A stretch of DNA of 64,000 bases from Trichobilharzia szidati (GCA_944472155.2 OX235273.1:34321204-34385203); one strand, 5' to 3'. Positions 10,804 through 22,490 are shown, counted from the stretch's first letter. Numbers and translations are program-made. The notes: a model not told the origin generated them from the letters alone.

Positions 10804-10890
10804 TCTTTGTTTATTTAAATTAATAAAGAGAAACGGTTGTATGGTGTTTTTGAAACAATTATCACCTTTTCATAAATCTAAATGTTGTCA
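10804..10890. other. short unassigned flank of PLE-B
   Basis: Flanking sequence after the right TSD. No feature seen. Confidence 0.5.
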
Positions 10891-10894
10891 TTTG

Positions 10895-10975
10895 AATTCA
10901 GATTTTAGCTATAAAATTTGGAGTGATGCATTTCTACATTATGTTTGGAACAATCTGATCACACACAATTGAAAT
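10895..10975 (-). repeat. solo PLE arm remnant of the PLE-L type
   Basis: AACAATCTGATCACACAC at 10951-10968 is identical to part of the left arm of the PLE at 61113-62236, and the preceding 40 bases are alignable. No coding part or second arm is nearby, so this looks like an isolated arm. Confidence 0.5.
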
Positions 10976-10979
10976 AAAC

Positions 10980-12285
10980 GAAATCTAAGAATCTGAAGGA
11001 TAATAATGAACACTACGTTTTGTAATATAACCCGATAAGGATTACGATGGTAAGTTGAGGATATTAATGAATTGTTTCCGCTCTCACAGGGGGCCTAACA
11101 TCTCAAATAGCTATCACCCCGGTGTTTGCTAGTAAGCGCTTCAATCTTGTGATTGATATCAATGAAGTGTTTACGTATGGATTAAGTTGGTATTGAGGCC
11201 ATAGAGTTCATTTGTTTTGCTGAACATTTGGATACATTTTCTGCAACACTCATATGCAAAAGCAACTTCTTCATCACTATGGATGTGTAACCACACACAT
11301 ACACAAATACATTTAAATTGGTATACAGTATGGGATGTGACGTAACCACTTGCGCAATGTTGAGGCTTGTCGTATACCACCCAATTTTGCACCCTATATG
11401 TTATTGACACTTATGTTTGGTCAACCATACATAGATACAAGTAACTGCACTTTGAACGTCAGATAAACTCCATCTTCTAATAATGCTATCCATATATGAT
11501 CTTTTATCATTTTCAATGTAGCTTCTCAAACACACCAACATTTCAAAAATGAGCCTGAAAAAGGTGACTTTGCCTTATTCTAGCGATTTTGAAGGCAGTC
11601 GAGGTAATATTCTGTTACAGTCCGGAATTTCATAAAACTAATGAATAAGTCGCTTATGGTGACACGAATCACAAACTACTTCATCTGGTGTTTTACCGTT
11701 GGAGACTTTTAGAGGCTCCTAATATTTCATCATATTTTCAGGAAAAATACACACGGCTAAACATTAACGCTTGAATGAATGTCTCCGCAGGATGAGGAAC
11801 ATTACTCGAATAAAATTTGACTTATTAACAATAATAAAAACGCTGTATCAAAAGTACCAAACATATTCTAATGCATATTCTTTTCAGAGGTTTACTTGAT
11901 GAATCCAAATGACAGAGCTGACCATGTAAACAAAAGAATATAGTCAAGAATGATTTCAATCTGACTGAATCAGTCAATAGAAGTGACGAATGACGGAAGT
12001 ACAAGCCGCATAATCTGTCAGTCATATAATGATAGCATATTAAATAACAATTAAACTTCCTTAAGACATTCTAGGAAAAAAATATTACAGAATGATTTAT
12101 TTATTTACATGATTGACAGTTAGTTTTGATAAACTTTCAGGATGTAAAGTTATTGTGACTTTTCATTGATTTTCAAGGAGTATATTTATTTGCTCATTGA
12201 AGAAAGGCTAAGAAAGCATAATATTGAAAATGAAAGATAACTTTGGTATAGTGGTCTTCTTTGATCTGGGAAGTTTAGTTTGGAA
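10980..12285. other. unassigned stretch
   Basis: No recognisable gene or window-internal repeat. Confidence 0.55.
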
Positions 12286-12289
12286 TCAG

Positions 12290-12440
12290 ACTAAATTGTG
12301 CGCTGAAGATGCCTAGTACGACAATGAAAGTTTCTCAACTAAATCTTCCAGTTCAGAGAACACAACCATACCAGAAGCATGAACTACAAATCTTCTCCAT
12401 CATATCTACGCACCATAACTAGAATCTAAAGGTATATTTA
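12290..12440 (+). repeat. dispersed repeat X with hairpin, copy 1
   Basis: Shares with 22010-22095 the order CTGAAGATG, CCTAGTA, CAATG, TTTCTCAA, then CAGTTCAGAGAACACAAC. In the second copy the segment forms a hairpin, TTGCC/GGCAA around TAGTAG. CTGAAGA, hairpin, GAAA is also a hammerhead-like order. The element is otherwise unidentified. Confidence 0.5.
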
Positions 12441-12449
12441 CTAAACTTT

Positions 12450-13080
12450 GAAAGAAGCCTCTGATTTATGGAAGAATTCGCTGGTAGGACTACCAATTCG
12501 TCGACCTCATGACCGATGGAATAAATGACAAGTGCATTATTGGAGGATTTCTTGCCGATTAAACCATAATTACCTGATTAATATAATTAAGAGCATAGTT
12601 TCGGATTCATAAACGATTCAAATTTTTCTCCTGGTCTAATTGACACGCTGCTTCCTTAAACTGTCAAGCATTCTTATCGTATATATATTAAGTGGCTGGA
12701 AGTAACTCATCTCCAGTAGCACACACTAGGCAAATAGAAAATACTGGACAGACAATTCGCAATTCAGAATCCAAGGTATTTGTCAGCAGTGTACTTTGGT
12801 CGGTTGAGTGCAGATAGCCCGTCGATTTCAGATCATTTTGAGTTTTGACAAACTGTCTGGATTGAATGGCAACACAGAGCATGCAACGAATTAACCGAGT
12901 AATCAGCAGAAAAAGAGGATATTTCAGTATAGTTTCTATGGTGGAAGTGTGAATTTTTACCACTGTAGTGCTTGACATTCTCAGTACCTTGATGGGTGCC
13001 CAGAGTGTGAGAAACCTTACAAAGTGCATAACACTAGTTGAAGTCAACTCAGTTTTAAGGAAGCACCGGTTAATAGGTGT
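12450..13080. other. unassigned stretch
   Basis: A 119-codon minus-strand open frame exists at 12688-13047 but has no recognisable motif. I consider it chance. Confidence 0.5.
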
Positions 13081-13084
13081 TTAA

Positions 13085-13606
13085 GGCACTACTATGTGAT
13101 CAGTTGGAACAGCTTAAGTCTCACAGATCTTTCTCAGGAGTACGCATCTTGTTGGGTGTTAACTGGGTTATTGATTCTCAGCAGGCAAGTTATCACGAAT
13201 ATGAAATACAGTTAGTTTTGAGTACTATGCTTCTTTATGAACCTCTTTCAGCAGCTATATGACAATGGTGCATATCCGGTTACCGTAGAAAGACAATCCT
13301 ATGAAGCCTTTGAAGTGAAGACAGGAGTAAGGCAAGACTGCCCATCATCGATGAAACTAATTGTGGTGAACTGGATTAAGTGAGGGGAATGTGCGTTGTG
13401 AGCATTGAACTGATAAGAATTTTCTAGAAGATCTGGATCATGTTCAATGTTACATGGACTTTAATATTTACAGAAGAAAACCACCAAGTTGGCAGAAGAA
13501 GTAGCCAAAAGATACAGGAGTTCAAGGGAACATAAAGAAGGCGGAGGTGAAGTAGGGATGTGCTCCTGAAGCCCTATGTTCCACTTGGAACCCAAAAGAA
13601 TAATAA
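13085..13606 (+). mobile_element. RTE fragment C, internally deleted
   Basis: The first half matches reverse transcriptase between motifs A and B: a decayed FDS..REVIWKLL region, then FMNLFQQLYDNGAYP and TGVRQDCPSS (motif B, usually GVRQGCLLSP). After a piece near the KLAEE/TEVMK region it jumps directly to the 3' tail CTGAAGCCCTATGTTCC plus AATAATAAT. About 1 kb of the normal element between these points is missing. No TSD was found. Confidence 0.7.
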
Positions 13607-13717
13607 TAATGCTGTGCATTTCAGAAAAGGGTTTTAGTTAAATTACCAGGTTTCGTTTCCGTCACGAAAAATAGTTATGCTGAACAAATGAAGTGATATA
13701 TATCCTCTAATCTAAGT

Positions 13718-14421
13718 ATATCAACGAGAGAGATTTGACAGAGGTTGCTTCCTTCACTTATCTAGGAAGCATGGTTTCAACCACAGGCAGTCAGACAGCA
13801 CATATGGAGATGTCAAAGACAGCCAGAATGAGAAAGGCAAGATACACCTTCATCAACCTGAAACCAGTTATAAAATCATCTGCACCTAACTAGCATTAAG
13901 AACAAGAACAGGATTTCCAACACAAATGTGAAGTCGATCAATTCTTCTATACGGATCACAAACTTGCACTGCGTGTCATGAAAGGGATTTCCAACAAGTC
14001 ACTCACTTTTATCAACAGCTGCCAATTTCGCTGTCTCCATATTGAATATCAGATGGCAGGCCAGAAATAATTAGTGGTAAGAAACTTTGGTAGCGAACCA
14101 GCCAAGAGCCGATCGCTCAATAAATGTGTAGGAGAAAAAGGAGATGTTTAGGGTATAATTTGAGGAGGCCATCGAACGACATTGCACGGAATGCAGGTTA
14201 TCGCTCAAGTGGAATAACAGTAGGAAGCGACGAGTGGGTGGTTGGTGCGACGGTGACATGGAAGAGATCATGCTGGCAAGAGGAGAAGATGAAAGATTCT
14301 GGGCAGTCATGGACCCAGATGAAAAGGACAGCAGAGAATAGAACAAAGTGGAAATTTGTTGGTGAATCCAGCCCTATTTTGTACTCGGAACCCAAAGGAG
14401 TAATAATAAAAATAATAATAA
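13718..14421 (+). mobile_element. 5'-truncated RTE copy D with 10-bp TSD
   Basis: TAATCTAAGT at 13708-13717 and 14422-14431 flanks the copy. It starts in the reverse transcriptase thumb (LTEVASFTYLGSMVSTTGS at codon level), continues through the GSQT and C-terminal region and ends AGCCCTATTTTGTACTC plus AATAATAAT. Frameshifts and stops are frequent. It is older than copies A and B. Confidence 0.8.
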
Positions 14422-14431
14422 TAATCTAAGT

Positions 14432-15110
14432 TCAATTTAGACAATTTTCAGTTTTCCATCATAAATTAGAGTTTAATACATATTATGACCTTAAAAAAAG
14501 ATAAAAGTATTTACCAGAAAATCACGAGGCTAAATAGGAGATTATTTATCTAGTCTTCTTTTTCATTTAAAGATGAACTCATATAGATAAAATGTATATA
14601 TTCCTTTGAGAATATATAATGTTGTAGTCAACTGATTGTACTTTAAACTTGAACTTTATATGATTATTAGATAGTGAGTGAGCTTTGCGAACACAATTTA
14701 TCCAAAAGTCAAACAACAATATCATCAATGCAGATTTATTATTATTTCGGAATTAGTATAAATTGAAGAAAATATATTCTGTCAGTCGAGGCCTTGCTTT
14801 ATATTTTTGATTTACAAACAATAGCAAAACAAAATATAACTTTTTTATTCATTTGTGATGAATGGTGAACTATTGGACGAGAAGTAAATTTTACCTTAAA
14901 TAAACACGAATTACCCTCCCCCGCTTTACCCTATCTCTTGTAAACAGTAAATATATATATATTGCGATTACTGTAACTAATATCTAGGACTAATGATAAA
15001 CACGACTGATGTATGGAGAAGAACGACTGGATGCAAAAATGTTATCCTTCATAACAATATCACTGTATATACTCAGACGAGAACTAACCACCGAGGGATT
15101 AAGCATACCC
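14432..15110. other. unassigned AT-rich stretch
   Basis: Only AT-rich sequence with a short (TA)n near 14952-14960. Confidence 0.6.
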
Positions 15111-15618
15111 ATTCTTTCTAACATCCTCGTCACTCAGCATCAACAACAAAATTCGGATTTTCAATACAAACGTCAAGTCAATTATTCTATACGGATCAGA
15201 AACTTGGCGGGTCACAAAGAATATTTCCATCAGGTTGCAAACCTTTATCAACGAGTGTCTTCGCTCAATACCGAAGATCAGATGGTCGGAAAGAATCACC
15301 AACAAGAAACTATGGGAACAAACAAAACAAGAACCAATTGCCCAATAAATATGCAGGATAAAGTGGAGATGGATTGGACACTCGCTGAGGAGGCCGCTGA
15401 GTGACATCACGCGTTAGGCCCTCTAGTGGAACCTGAAAGGTAAGCGACGGGTGGGACGTTCAAGGGTGACATGGAGGAGATCGTGTCAAGAGGAACTGAA
15501 ACAGTATGGATTAACATGGACGCGGGTGAAAAGTACAGCTGAAGACAGAACTAAGTAGAGACGTGCAGTTGAAGCCCTATGTTGCACTAGGGAACAATAA
15601 TAATAATTCTTTCTAACA
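15111..15618 (+). mobile_element. 5'-truncated RTE copy E with 13-bp TSD
   Basis: ATTCTTTCTAACA at 15111-15123 and 15606-15618 flanks an element at 15124-15605. The body starts at the LSINNKIRIFNTNV region and covers the C-terminal part of the RTE ORF (codon-level match to ITNKKLWEQTKQEPIAQ and MDWTLAEEAAE in a shifted frame), ending GAAGCCCTATGTTGC and AATAATAAT. It is closer to the full-length element at 47 kb than to copies A and B. Confidence 0.85.
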
Positions 15619-16440
15619 AGATCTATGTTGACTGTTTGATTGTTGATATAAATGCACGGATATGTGGGTTCACACCCGAAGAGAGCGAATGCTGAAGATG
15701 TTACCTCCTGAAGAATAGCCAGCTTAACATAATACTATGCTGTGCTTTGCAAGATTGTTGATAATTGGACACGTCTTACTGCTACATAGCAACATCTGAT
15801 TTCAAGACGAATAACAATAAGTGGAAAAACATAAATAGTTTAATAAACTATGTAGTTAAATGGAGTAATTTTCTAAGATACTGGAAACTCAGGTAACCAG
15901 TCATATAGTCTGTATTCGAATTCTTGACCGTTTACATCATTTAGGAACAAATATATAACTAGAATGCATGAGCTGAACTTGTCAATTAGACCGTTATTAG
16001 ATATGTGTAACTCACCATATCATGAATGGTCAAGATAGTTTGCGGACATACTTAAATCACTACAGATAAAAGCCGCTAAGCACAGCTTGAAGGACACTTC
16101 CAAATTTGTGTAAAAAGTGAGTTGAAGGAAGACCAAAGATGAAACAATTATTTCTATGGGTGTCACTTCCCTGCTCACTAGCGTCCAATTATTAGAGAAT
16201 ATTGGTTCATTTGTTAATCTCTGCCTGAAAATAAAATATAATTAGGTATACCACCTGAAAGACTGCAGGAACTGCTATTTCGTTAAAAGATGAACACACA
16301 GTTTCAGTTTAACAACTACATGTATCGTCTAGTGAAAAGTGTAGCAATAAGCTCCACCCACTTGCGTCTTCTTTTAGCCTGTATGTTTACGGAAAGATTA
16401 CGGAATCGCCCACTTAAAAACGCAAACAACGTACTCTGGT
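15619..16440. other. unassigned stretch
   Basis: Contains GCTGAAGATGTTACC near 15690, resembling the start of repeat X, but no longer match. Otherwise nothing recognised. Confidence 0.5.
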
Positions 16441-16444
16441 TCCA

Positions 16445-17318
16445 CTGTTGACGTATAGATGATTTACACAGTCGATGCTTCTCAGAACTTTCAGATTAAT
16501 TTGAAATAGGTAACAAAGAGAGAGAAAACTGCATCACTTCTTGATGTTCTGCTAATAAGAAGGCCAGATGGCAGTATTTTTTGCGGTATATTTCCGGAAG
16601 ACGTGATGTGTTGGCCGATACACCCATTTCATATCGTTTGTTCCTCGTGCTTATAAACGAAATCTCATCGGTCATCGGACGCTTTGCAATAGAAAAATCT
16701 GCACAACCGACAACCTAGGTAATGAAATAAACAAAGCGTAATACTCATTATAAATGAAAGGATACTCAGAAAATTTTGTTCAAGTCTTTTGAAAAGAACA
16801 GATGCAGAGAAATGCCTGCAAACGGTGCAGAAAAAGAGAATGCAGCCAACGAATTACTGGTATCGAAACTCGGAAAAAAATAATTAAAAATCTTCTGGCG
16901 CAACACTGTATTTAAAATTCACAAATTATTGCATAATTCTAAATCAGGTAAAGGATATGCTACCGAGTCTGCCCACTACAGTGTTCATTTGTAAATTTAA
17001 TTGCTCGTGTGCAAATACAGACTTACATAGGCAGAAATTCTCGGCAATCCCACTATCGACTTCTTGAACATTAAACAATATGGTTAGAAAAAGAATCGCA
17101 GAGTCAATCACTTGTTCCATACTGGCTGGTCTAGCAGATGTGGGGCATTAAGCTACCAAAACTTCAACCTGTACAGTTTTATACATGGTACAATACAACT
17201 CGATTGCTAGGCATAACTGAGACAAATGCTCTAAACAATCTTCAAAACAAACTTTACTTTCAGCAAAAATTAGTTCAATCTCGCACACTCCCATGGCCTT
17301 CACGCCTAACCGAGAATA
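16445..17318 (+). pseudogene. decayed PLE with reverse transcriptase end and GIY-YIG traces (PLE-C)
   Basis: Pieces in all three frames follow the PLE order: a degraded VDD motif C near 16450, ITFLDVLLIRRPDGSIF (the LPFLDV motif after motif C), a linker, VFICKFNCSCANTDLHRQKFS (a GIY-YIG region with C-x-C whose YIG is lost), and finally LNNLQNKLYFQQKLVQSRTL followed by PW, the family C-terminus. Many stops and frameshifts. Its 3' end is interrupted at 17318 by PLE-D. Confidence 0.7.
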
Positions 17319-17699
17319 TCTCCAAATTCCCATTTACGCATTTAGAAAAAACAACAGATTGAGCGAAGAAATATATTCCTTTTCAATTGGTTCCTCATCA
17401 TCGGCTGCTCTACACTAATATATAGTTTTTTACATCAACATTTTTACCAATCAAGTGGTTGTTTTAGTTAATCAGATTTAGGTATATGCAGGGGTGAAAT
17501 CAGGAGGTTAAAAGCCATCAAAACAATGAACCAATGGATATTAGTAACAAGATATCTAAGTTTTAAAAGAGGGGTGAAAATTAATTACGGAATTCAAGAT
17601 AAGTTGATTCTTAGGCGTTGGCAACAAGTTATTACATAATCAAAACGTTTGCAAAATGATGACTTTTGATTTTTGATTATAGCCTGATTCCACACGGTA

Positions 17700-17850
17700 G
17701 TTTTTGGTACAGGTTTGGAATTTTCGGCATGTGATATCGGCAGCCCAAATTTTGCAGGCCGACCATAGATATCAGGTGTGCGACGGAAGGGTTTCGAACC
17801 CCGGACCACATGCATGGTCGGCGAGATTCATAACTAAGAAGAATAGGATA
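17700..17850 (-). repeat. tRNA-like SINE head inside PLE-D
   Basis: Minus strand: GAATCTCGCCGACCATGCAT, then TGGTCCGGGGTTCGAAACCC, a near-consensus pol III B-box (GGTTCGAA). The head resembles the SINE at 380-598 but the downstream body (GGTCGGCCTGCAAAATTTGG) is different and I cannot classify it. Confidence 0.55.
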
Positions 17851-17994
17851 ACTCAGAAGAATTACGTAAAATACAAACAAGTTAATAGAATTAGCTAGAA
17901 TCGTAAAAATTCTAAAAATTAGTAAAGTCGAAAATAGTTACAAGGGGAGCGCAAAAATCGGTTTTAAGAAACTTAATACACATTATGTAGTTGG

Positions 17995-18725
17995 CCATGG
18001 CAAAGAAAGGGGCTGTGAAAATTTCTTTTGAACACACAGATTTGGCTTGTTCAGATGAATTTCGATTGCCTTTGCTGTATGTAAAAGTCGTATTCGTAGA
18101 CCATGCCAGAGGTTGGGTGACATACGATAAATAACTTTAAAAGCTTTGTTAGAGTTGATTTGATATCCAATATTGACGAGATGAGCTAGTATTGAGCTGC
18201 GTATAACTTTTTTCGAACCTTTACCAAATCAAGATGGGAGGTGATCAGAAATTCGACAATGAACTTGCCTGATCGTGCGTACTACGTAACTAGCTCCGCA
18301 CGGGCAGTTAAACTGGTAAATACACATGGAAGAGGCGAAACAAGGCAGTCTGTCTTTATTTCTTGAACTAAGTATCGGTCGGCTATAGAATACATAGCAT
18401 AGCTTAGCTGCATAGAAAGTCATTTTCAAGACCCTTCTCAGACGTTGTGATAAGATCTAACTATTGACATTACCTTTGAATTATAACCTTAGGAAGATTG
18501 ACTTTTTAGGGACAGTCGGCAAGTTCGACATTTTACTTTTTGAGTTCATGTGTTTGTTAACAAATTTATTTGGATATCCATTTCTTTTTAGTAGATCGCG
18601 AATATTACCAAGTTCTTCGTTCAGTGTCTCATTTGAACAGATAATTCAAGCCTGGTGAACCAGACATCTAACCAGATTACGTTTGTATTGTAGAGGTACG
18701 AAGCTCAGGAAGTGAGTATACTGTC
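17995..18725 (-). pseudogene. PLE-D coding remnant with GIY-YIG domain
   Basis: Reading leftward the pieces are THFLSFVPLQYKRNLVRCL, NEELGNIRDLLKRNGYPNKF, VLKMTFYAAKLCYVF, then SMCIYQFNCPCGASYVVRT. The last is the GIY-YIG region with C-x-C, where the YIG Gly is replaced by Val. It ends RLLHTAKAIEIHLNKPNLC. At least four stops or frameshifts break it. Only the sequence downstream of the reverse transcriptase is present. Confidence 0.75.
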
Positions 18726-18918
18726 CAGTGGAAGTAGGTTTTCTCTTGATTTCACCCCCGCCTATACCTAAATCTGATTAACTTAAATAACCACTTGATT
18801 GGTAAAAATTTTGATGTAAAAAAATATATATATAAGTGTAGAGCCAGCCAATGATGAGGAACCAATTGAAGAGGAATATATTTCTTCGCTCAATCTGTTG
18901 TTTTTCTAACCTAGAATA

Positions 18919-20265
18919 GTTGTCTTTCACAGTGACACCGGATAACCGTAAATACCATCTGTATTTTTAATTTCAAATTTATAACAATAATAATGCATTA
19001 TTCCAAACAATATGTGAACACATAGAACAGAAAACTTTAGCATATTCACTTCCAAATATTTCCTACTCATACAGAATTTACATGTAAAGTAGTAGTCTGA
19101 AGTTTATTATGTGACGTAGTGTTGTTGCATAGGAAGAGAGAACCAATTCTGTAAGTTTTTTCCTCATTTCCCTCAAAAACTGCATCGCATTCAGTTAGAA
19201 GCTACTTAGATATATGCGCGAGATCAGGTAGTGATCATTTGATATAGCTGCATGACTGAAACAATAAGAAATGTGGAGGAGTTTAGGCATTTTCATGGAT
19301 GGAAATTCTGGTAGCAGGACACCAACAATCTTCATTATCAATGTCCTTGTGTGCTACAAAAGCATGTTTCAAACTTAGTTTCACGATTTATCATAAAACC
19401 AGACACTCTATTAACTAATCTGTATCGGACACTAGTTACTTCCCCCTCTATCTCTACAGGTATACGCATTCTGAAAACAAGTTCACAATGACTGATCACC
19501 TAGAATATATAAACTCTCGCATGAAATTGTTCTCCTTACCACTCACCTCAGTTATTATCCTCTAATTCAAAAGACTTAATTTGAATTTTATTAACCACAT
19601 TGCTTTCAAAGGAATATGATGAGACTAATAAACGACAAATAAACGCCGAAAGTCATTTTTCCACTTTACTAATACAACCTTTCTGCTCTGACAGTGAATT
19701 CTGAATCCATTTTGAAAACTGAAAAATAATTCAACGTCACTGTCTTATTAATATTTTTATTTTTTAAAAGATAATGCCGGATATTTAATAGAAAACAATA
19801 ATAATAATAGTATGTCAACAGAATAAATTTGTTTTGGCGCCATTCATGTAAATAATTGATACAATAACTAAATAGGCATATTGAACATATTGAATGCTTT
19901 ATTGAAAAATTGTGGGATATTCAAAAGGGAAAAAAACTAGACACCAATGTTCACAGAGGTGAGTATGACTATTGATCACTGGTTAGAAATAAATTTCTTT
20001 CGTGACAAAATCAAAGTTCTTTGGTCCTTTGTCTCCTATGAATAATCATTTTCTTGTTACTGGAAATGAAATAGAGAAAACTTCACAAAATGTATCCTGA
20101 CATCCAGATATTTCAAATGCAGGTTAAAAATCTTGGTTTATTCATCTTTTCAACCTTTACTATTTTGAATTCGTATTCAAATAAATGTCCCTTGTTAACA
20201 TTGATATTCTCGGCCAAAAGTATCATTCTTGAATTTTCTGGTGTTTATATTATGGAACTGAAGTT
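18919..20265. other. unassigned stretch
   Basis: May include the continuation of PLE-C beyond the PLE-D insertion, but I see no diagnostic motif. AT-rich, with short (AAT)n near 19797-19808. Confidence 0.5.
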
Positions 20266-20269
20266 GTTT

Positions 20270-20512
20270 TTCATCCATTTGCCTTCTAGTGAAACACATA
20301 GCTTCAAGCTTGAGCTTTGAAACTTTAGCAACAGTGGTTATTATTTTTTATAGGGCGTGGTTGCTAACTCCAGTCCCACCCACCCCTCCTCTTTACTAGG
20401 CCAACTGCTGGCTAAGCAGTGTTTAGGGGTGCGTTGGTTCACTATTGAAACTCAAGCCACGTGAGTCGTTGTTGGTGAGCATTCCGCCATTGAATCGAAA
20501 TGCTCTGTATAT
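20270..20512 (-). repeat. tRNA-headed SINE with RTE-derived body and tail
   Basis: Minus strand: ATTTCGATTCAATGGCGGAA head, GGAGTTAGCAACCACGCCC body (RTE 5'-like), CCACTGTTGCTAAAGTTTC and the tail AAGCTTGAAGCTATGTG. More diverged than the copies at 6968 and 60880 but with the same order. Confidence 0.65.
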
Positions 20513-20514
20513 TT

Positions 20515-21085
20515 TGACATTTCGGATTCAGGTAGTATGTCGTTTACTAGATGGTGGACAGCAGTGGTGTTTCAGATTATCAGTAGTCAGTTCGCATCTC
20601 AACAAGAACACATCCCAAGTGTGATGAAACTCACGTCTTCGACTCTACTTCTAGTTACTGTTGTAACATCAGGACACAATTATATTTGGCAAAATAATGT
20701 ACAATGACTGGAAAATATAATATACTTAGATAAAAAGCAGTTTCTTTTGGCTTTTTGTTCTGGAAAAATGTTGTATTATTCCTGTAGCAGTATAGGTGAT
20801 CTTGAATGGGTTAAGGATGCCTTCTAAAGGAGTTTGTAGCTAAATCTGGAATTAAAACGTGATACTGATCCCTGAAATCACTGAAAGCTGCTATCGAAAG
20901 TTATCAGTAAAATAACATTTTCTGTCAGTCTACGAATAGCATTCTCCTGCAAAGGAATATTCGGCTGCGTATGAATTACAGAATATTCCATTAGGCCATA
21001 TCAACATGCATGCGCCAGTTCACTTGCGTCTGTGGAGAAAAGTGCATTTGCCATATCATATATCCGTTTACAAAACATGCTTGGG
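20515..21085. other. unassigned stretch
   Basis: No recognisable feature. Confidence 0.5.
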
Positions 21086-21089
21086 AACG

Positions 21090-21640
21090 CTATTCTGCTT
21101 GACTAGCAAAATGAGATCCCAAACATATGATGGAAGAGATTTGTAGCTCAGGTTGAGGATTTTGACGTAGGTGTGTCCTCTGAGCTAGATAGTGTGTTTG
21201 CGAAGCTTCTATTGGCATACTGTGCCATATCTTCAGCACATACTTCAATTTTTTAGGTTTCTCCATGCGTTTATTGGTTATTTCTCCTGGTGAAATGACT
21301 TGATATCCACTACTCCATATCACTACATACAAACAACCATGGACATCAATGCGACTAACAATATTAGATAGTTGGAGGCAATCGGCAGGAAGACTTGGAC
21401 CTGGGTTTCGTGCTAGTTGGCACTCATCATCAACTTTGAAGAAACTCATATCCCTTCTGAGATTCAAACCCCTCAAGGCCACAGATACGCCTCGATGACA
21501 AGTGCCAACTCGCACAAAACGTAGGTTCAAGGCTTCCTGCCGATTACCTCCAACTATCTTATATCCTCAAATTAATGTGCACCGTGATGGCTAGCTATCT
21601 AGAATGGTGGCCACAGTGCAAACCTGACTGATAGAAATCA
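21090..21640. repeat. third hammerhead-like repeat, two facing copies
   Basis: On the minus strand near 21380-21450: GATGATGA, then stem GTGC/GCAC around CAACTA, then GAAAC and CCAGGTC. On the plus strand near 21497-21535 the same block recurs as GATGACAAGTGCCAACTCGC, ACAAAACGTAGGTTC. Both continue AAG.CTTCCTGCCGATT. CTGATGA, stem-loop, GAAA and a CCTAGG-like palindrome are hammerhead order, but a good stem I is not visible. The minus copy is preceded by GATATGAGTTTCTTCAAAG, shared with the tRNA-headed repeat at 51735-51940. Confidence 0.45.
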
Positions 21641-21644
21641 GTTT

Positions 21645-22005
21645 GCATCAAAGAAAGGACTGGACACTTCACACTAGTTACTAGTGTTCAGTCAAAATAT
21701 CAATGCGACTGAGAAAACGTTCAAATATTAGACAGAGGAAACACCAAGAATGCTAGAGAATTTTTAGAAAGCCTGGTATTCTAGTGAGTCGTCAACCAAT
21801 AGACGCATTGATATAGACAAAATTAACGAATCTATAAGAAGGAAACCTCACACACAAAGTGTCAAACTTCAGGTCAAGGAAACAATCAGTACCAGTAAAA
21901 GTAGACTAGAGGGTGTGAAAACACACGAAAACAACCAATCACGTTCAATGTCATCAGGAGAGATGACTAATAAACTCGTGGAGAAACCAAAAAAGCTTAC
22001 TTCAA
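21645..22005. other. unassigned stretch
   Basis: Nothing recognised between two repeats. Confidence 0.5.
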
Positions 22006-22009
22006 ATTG

Positions 22010-22095
22010 AAGTATGCCCTGAAGATGTTGCCTAGTAGGGCAATGGAAGCTTCTCAAATAAACAATCCAGCTCAGAGAACACAACTACATCAAAA
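22010..22095 (+). repeat. dispersed repeat X with hairpin, copy 2
   Basis: CTGAAGATGTTGCCTAGTAG then GGCAATGGAAGCTTCTCAA and CAGCTCAGAGAACACAAC. The TTGCC/GGCAA stem is intact here. Related to 12290-12440. Confidence 0.55.
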
Positions 22096-22099
22096 AGAA

Positions 22100-22490
22100 C
22101 CAAAATATGCCTATCAATAGATAACATGCCATCTCGTGAACTTAAGACACTACGCTCTATTTTAATAATCTCTCCAGATCTTAAAGACAGTCTGACCACA
22201 TTTCTCAAAAGAAGTAGTATGAAGACATCGCGGCATAGATGAAACATTGGCAAATTAAAACTTAAATCAACCCTTTGCATTTAAAAGAAGCACGTTCAAC
22301 CATTGTTTTTACCAAGAGCATTGTAAACATTCATTTTTTCCCAGAAAAATCATTATTATGTGCTTACGTCATTTTTCATCTGAACTTCCTGTTTATTTTT
22401 ATTTTTATAATAATTTTAATCGTTACTTGATTTACGTAAGTTCGCCTTACTATTCTTTATCTTCTAACTTGTAGCCGGAAATCAAAAATA
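22100..22490. other. possible upstream PLE arm, otherwise unassigned
   Basis: T-rich sequence leading into a hammerhead-like relic at 22494. Might be the upstream pseudo-LTR of PLE-E. Confidence 0.35.

Larger units (their letters stand above)
17306..18918 (-). mobile_element. PLE-D: Penelope-like element with inverted arms, nested in PLE-C
   Basis: Inverted arms lie at about 17342-17506 and 18745-18909. CTAACCGAGAATA at 17306-17318 and CTAACCTAGAATA at 18906-18918 (12 of 13 identical) form a likely TSD whose left copy lies in the last codons of PLE-C. An extra 23 bp (17319-17341) precede the left arm. The right arm contains a hammerhead-like block near 18845-18895: ATGATGA, GGAACCAATT, GAAG, then a palindrome-like GGAATATATTTC. 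The 3' part also holds a SINE head (17700-17850). Confidence 0.75.

Noticed and set aside
12688..13047. 119-codon minus-strand open frame
   Set aside because: No motif, no conserved neighbour, biased composition, and the region is next to decayed LINE sequence. Considered fortuitous.
21090..21530. 146-codon minus-strand frame
   Set aside because: It lies across a dispersed repeat with hammerhead-like blocks; similar sequence elsewhere is not open. Treated as a repeat shadow.
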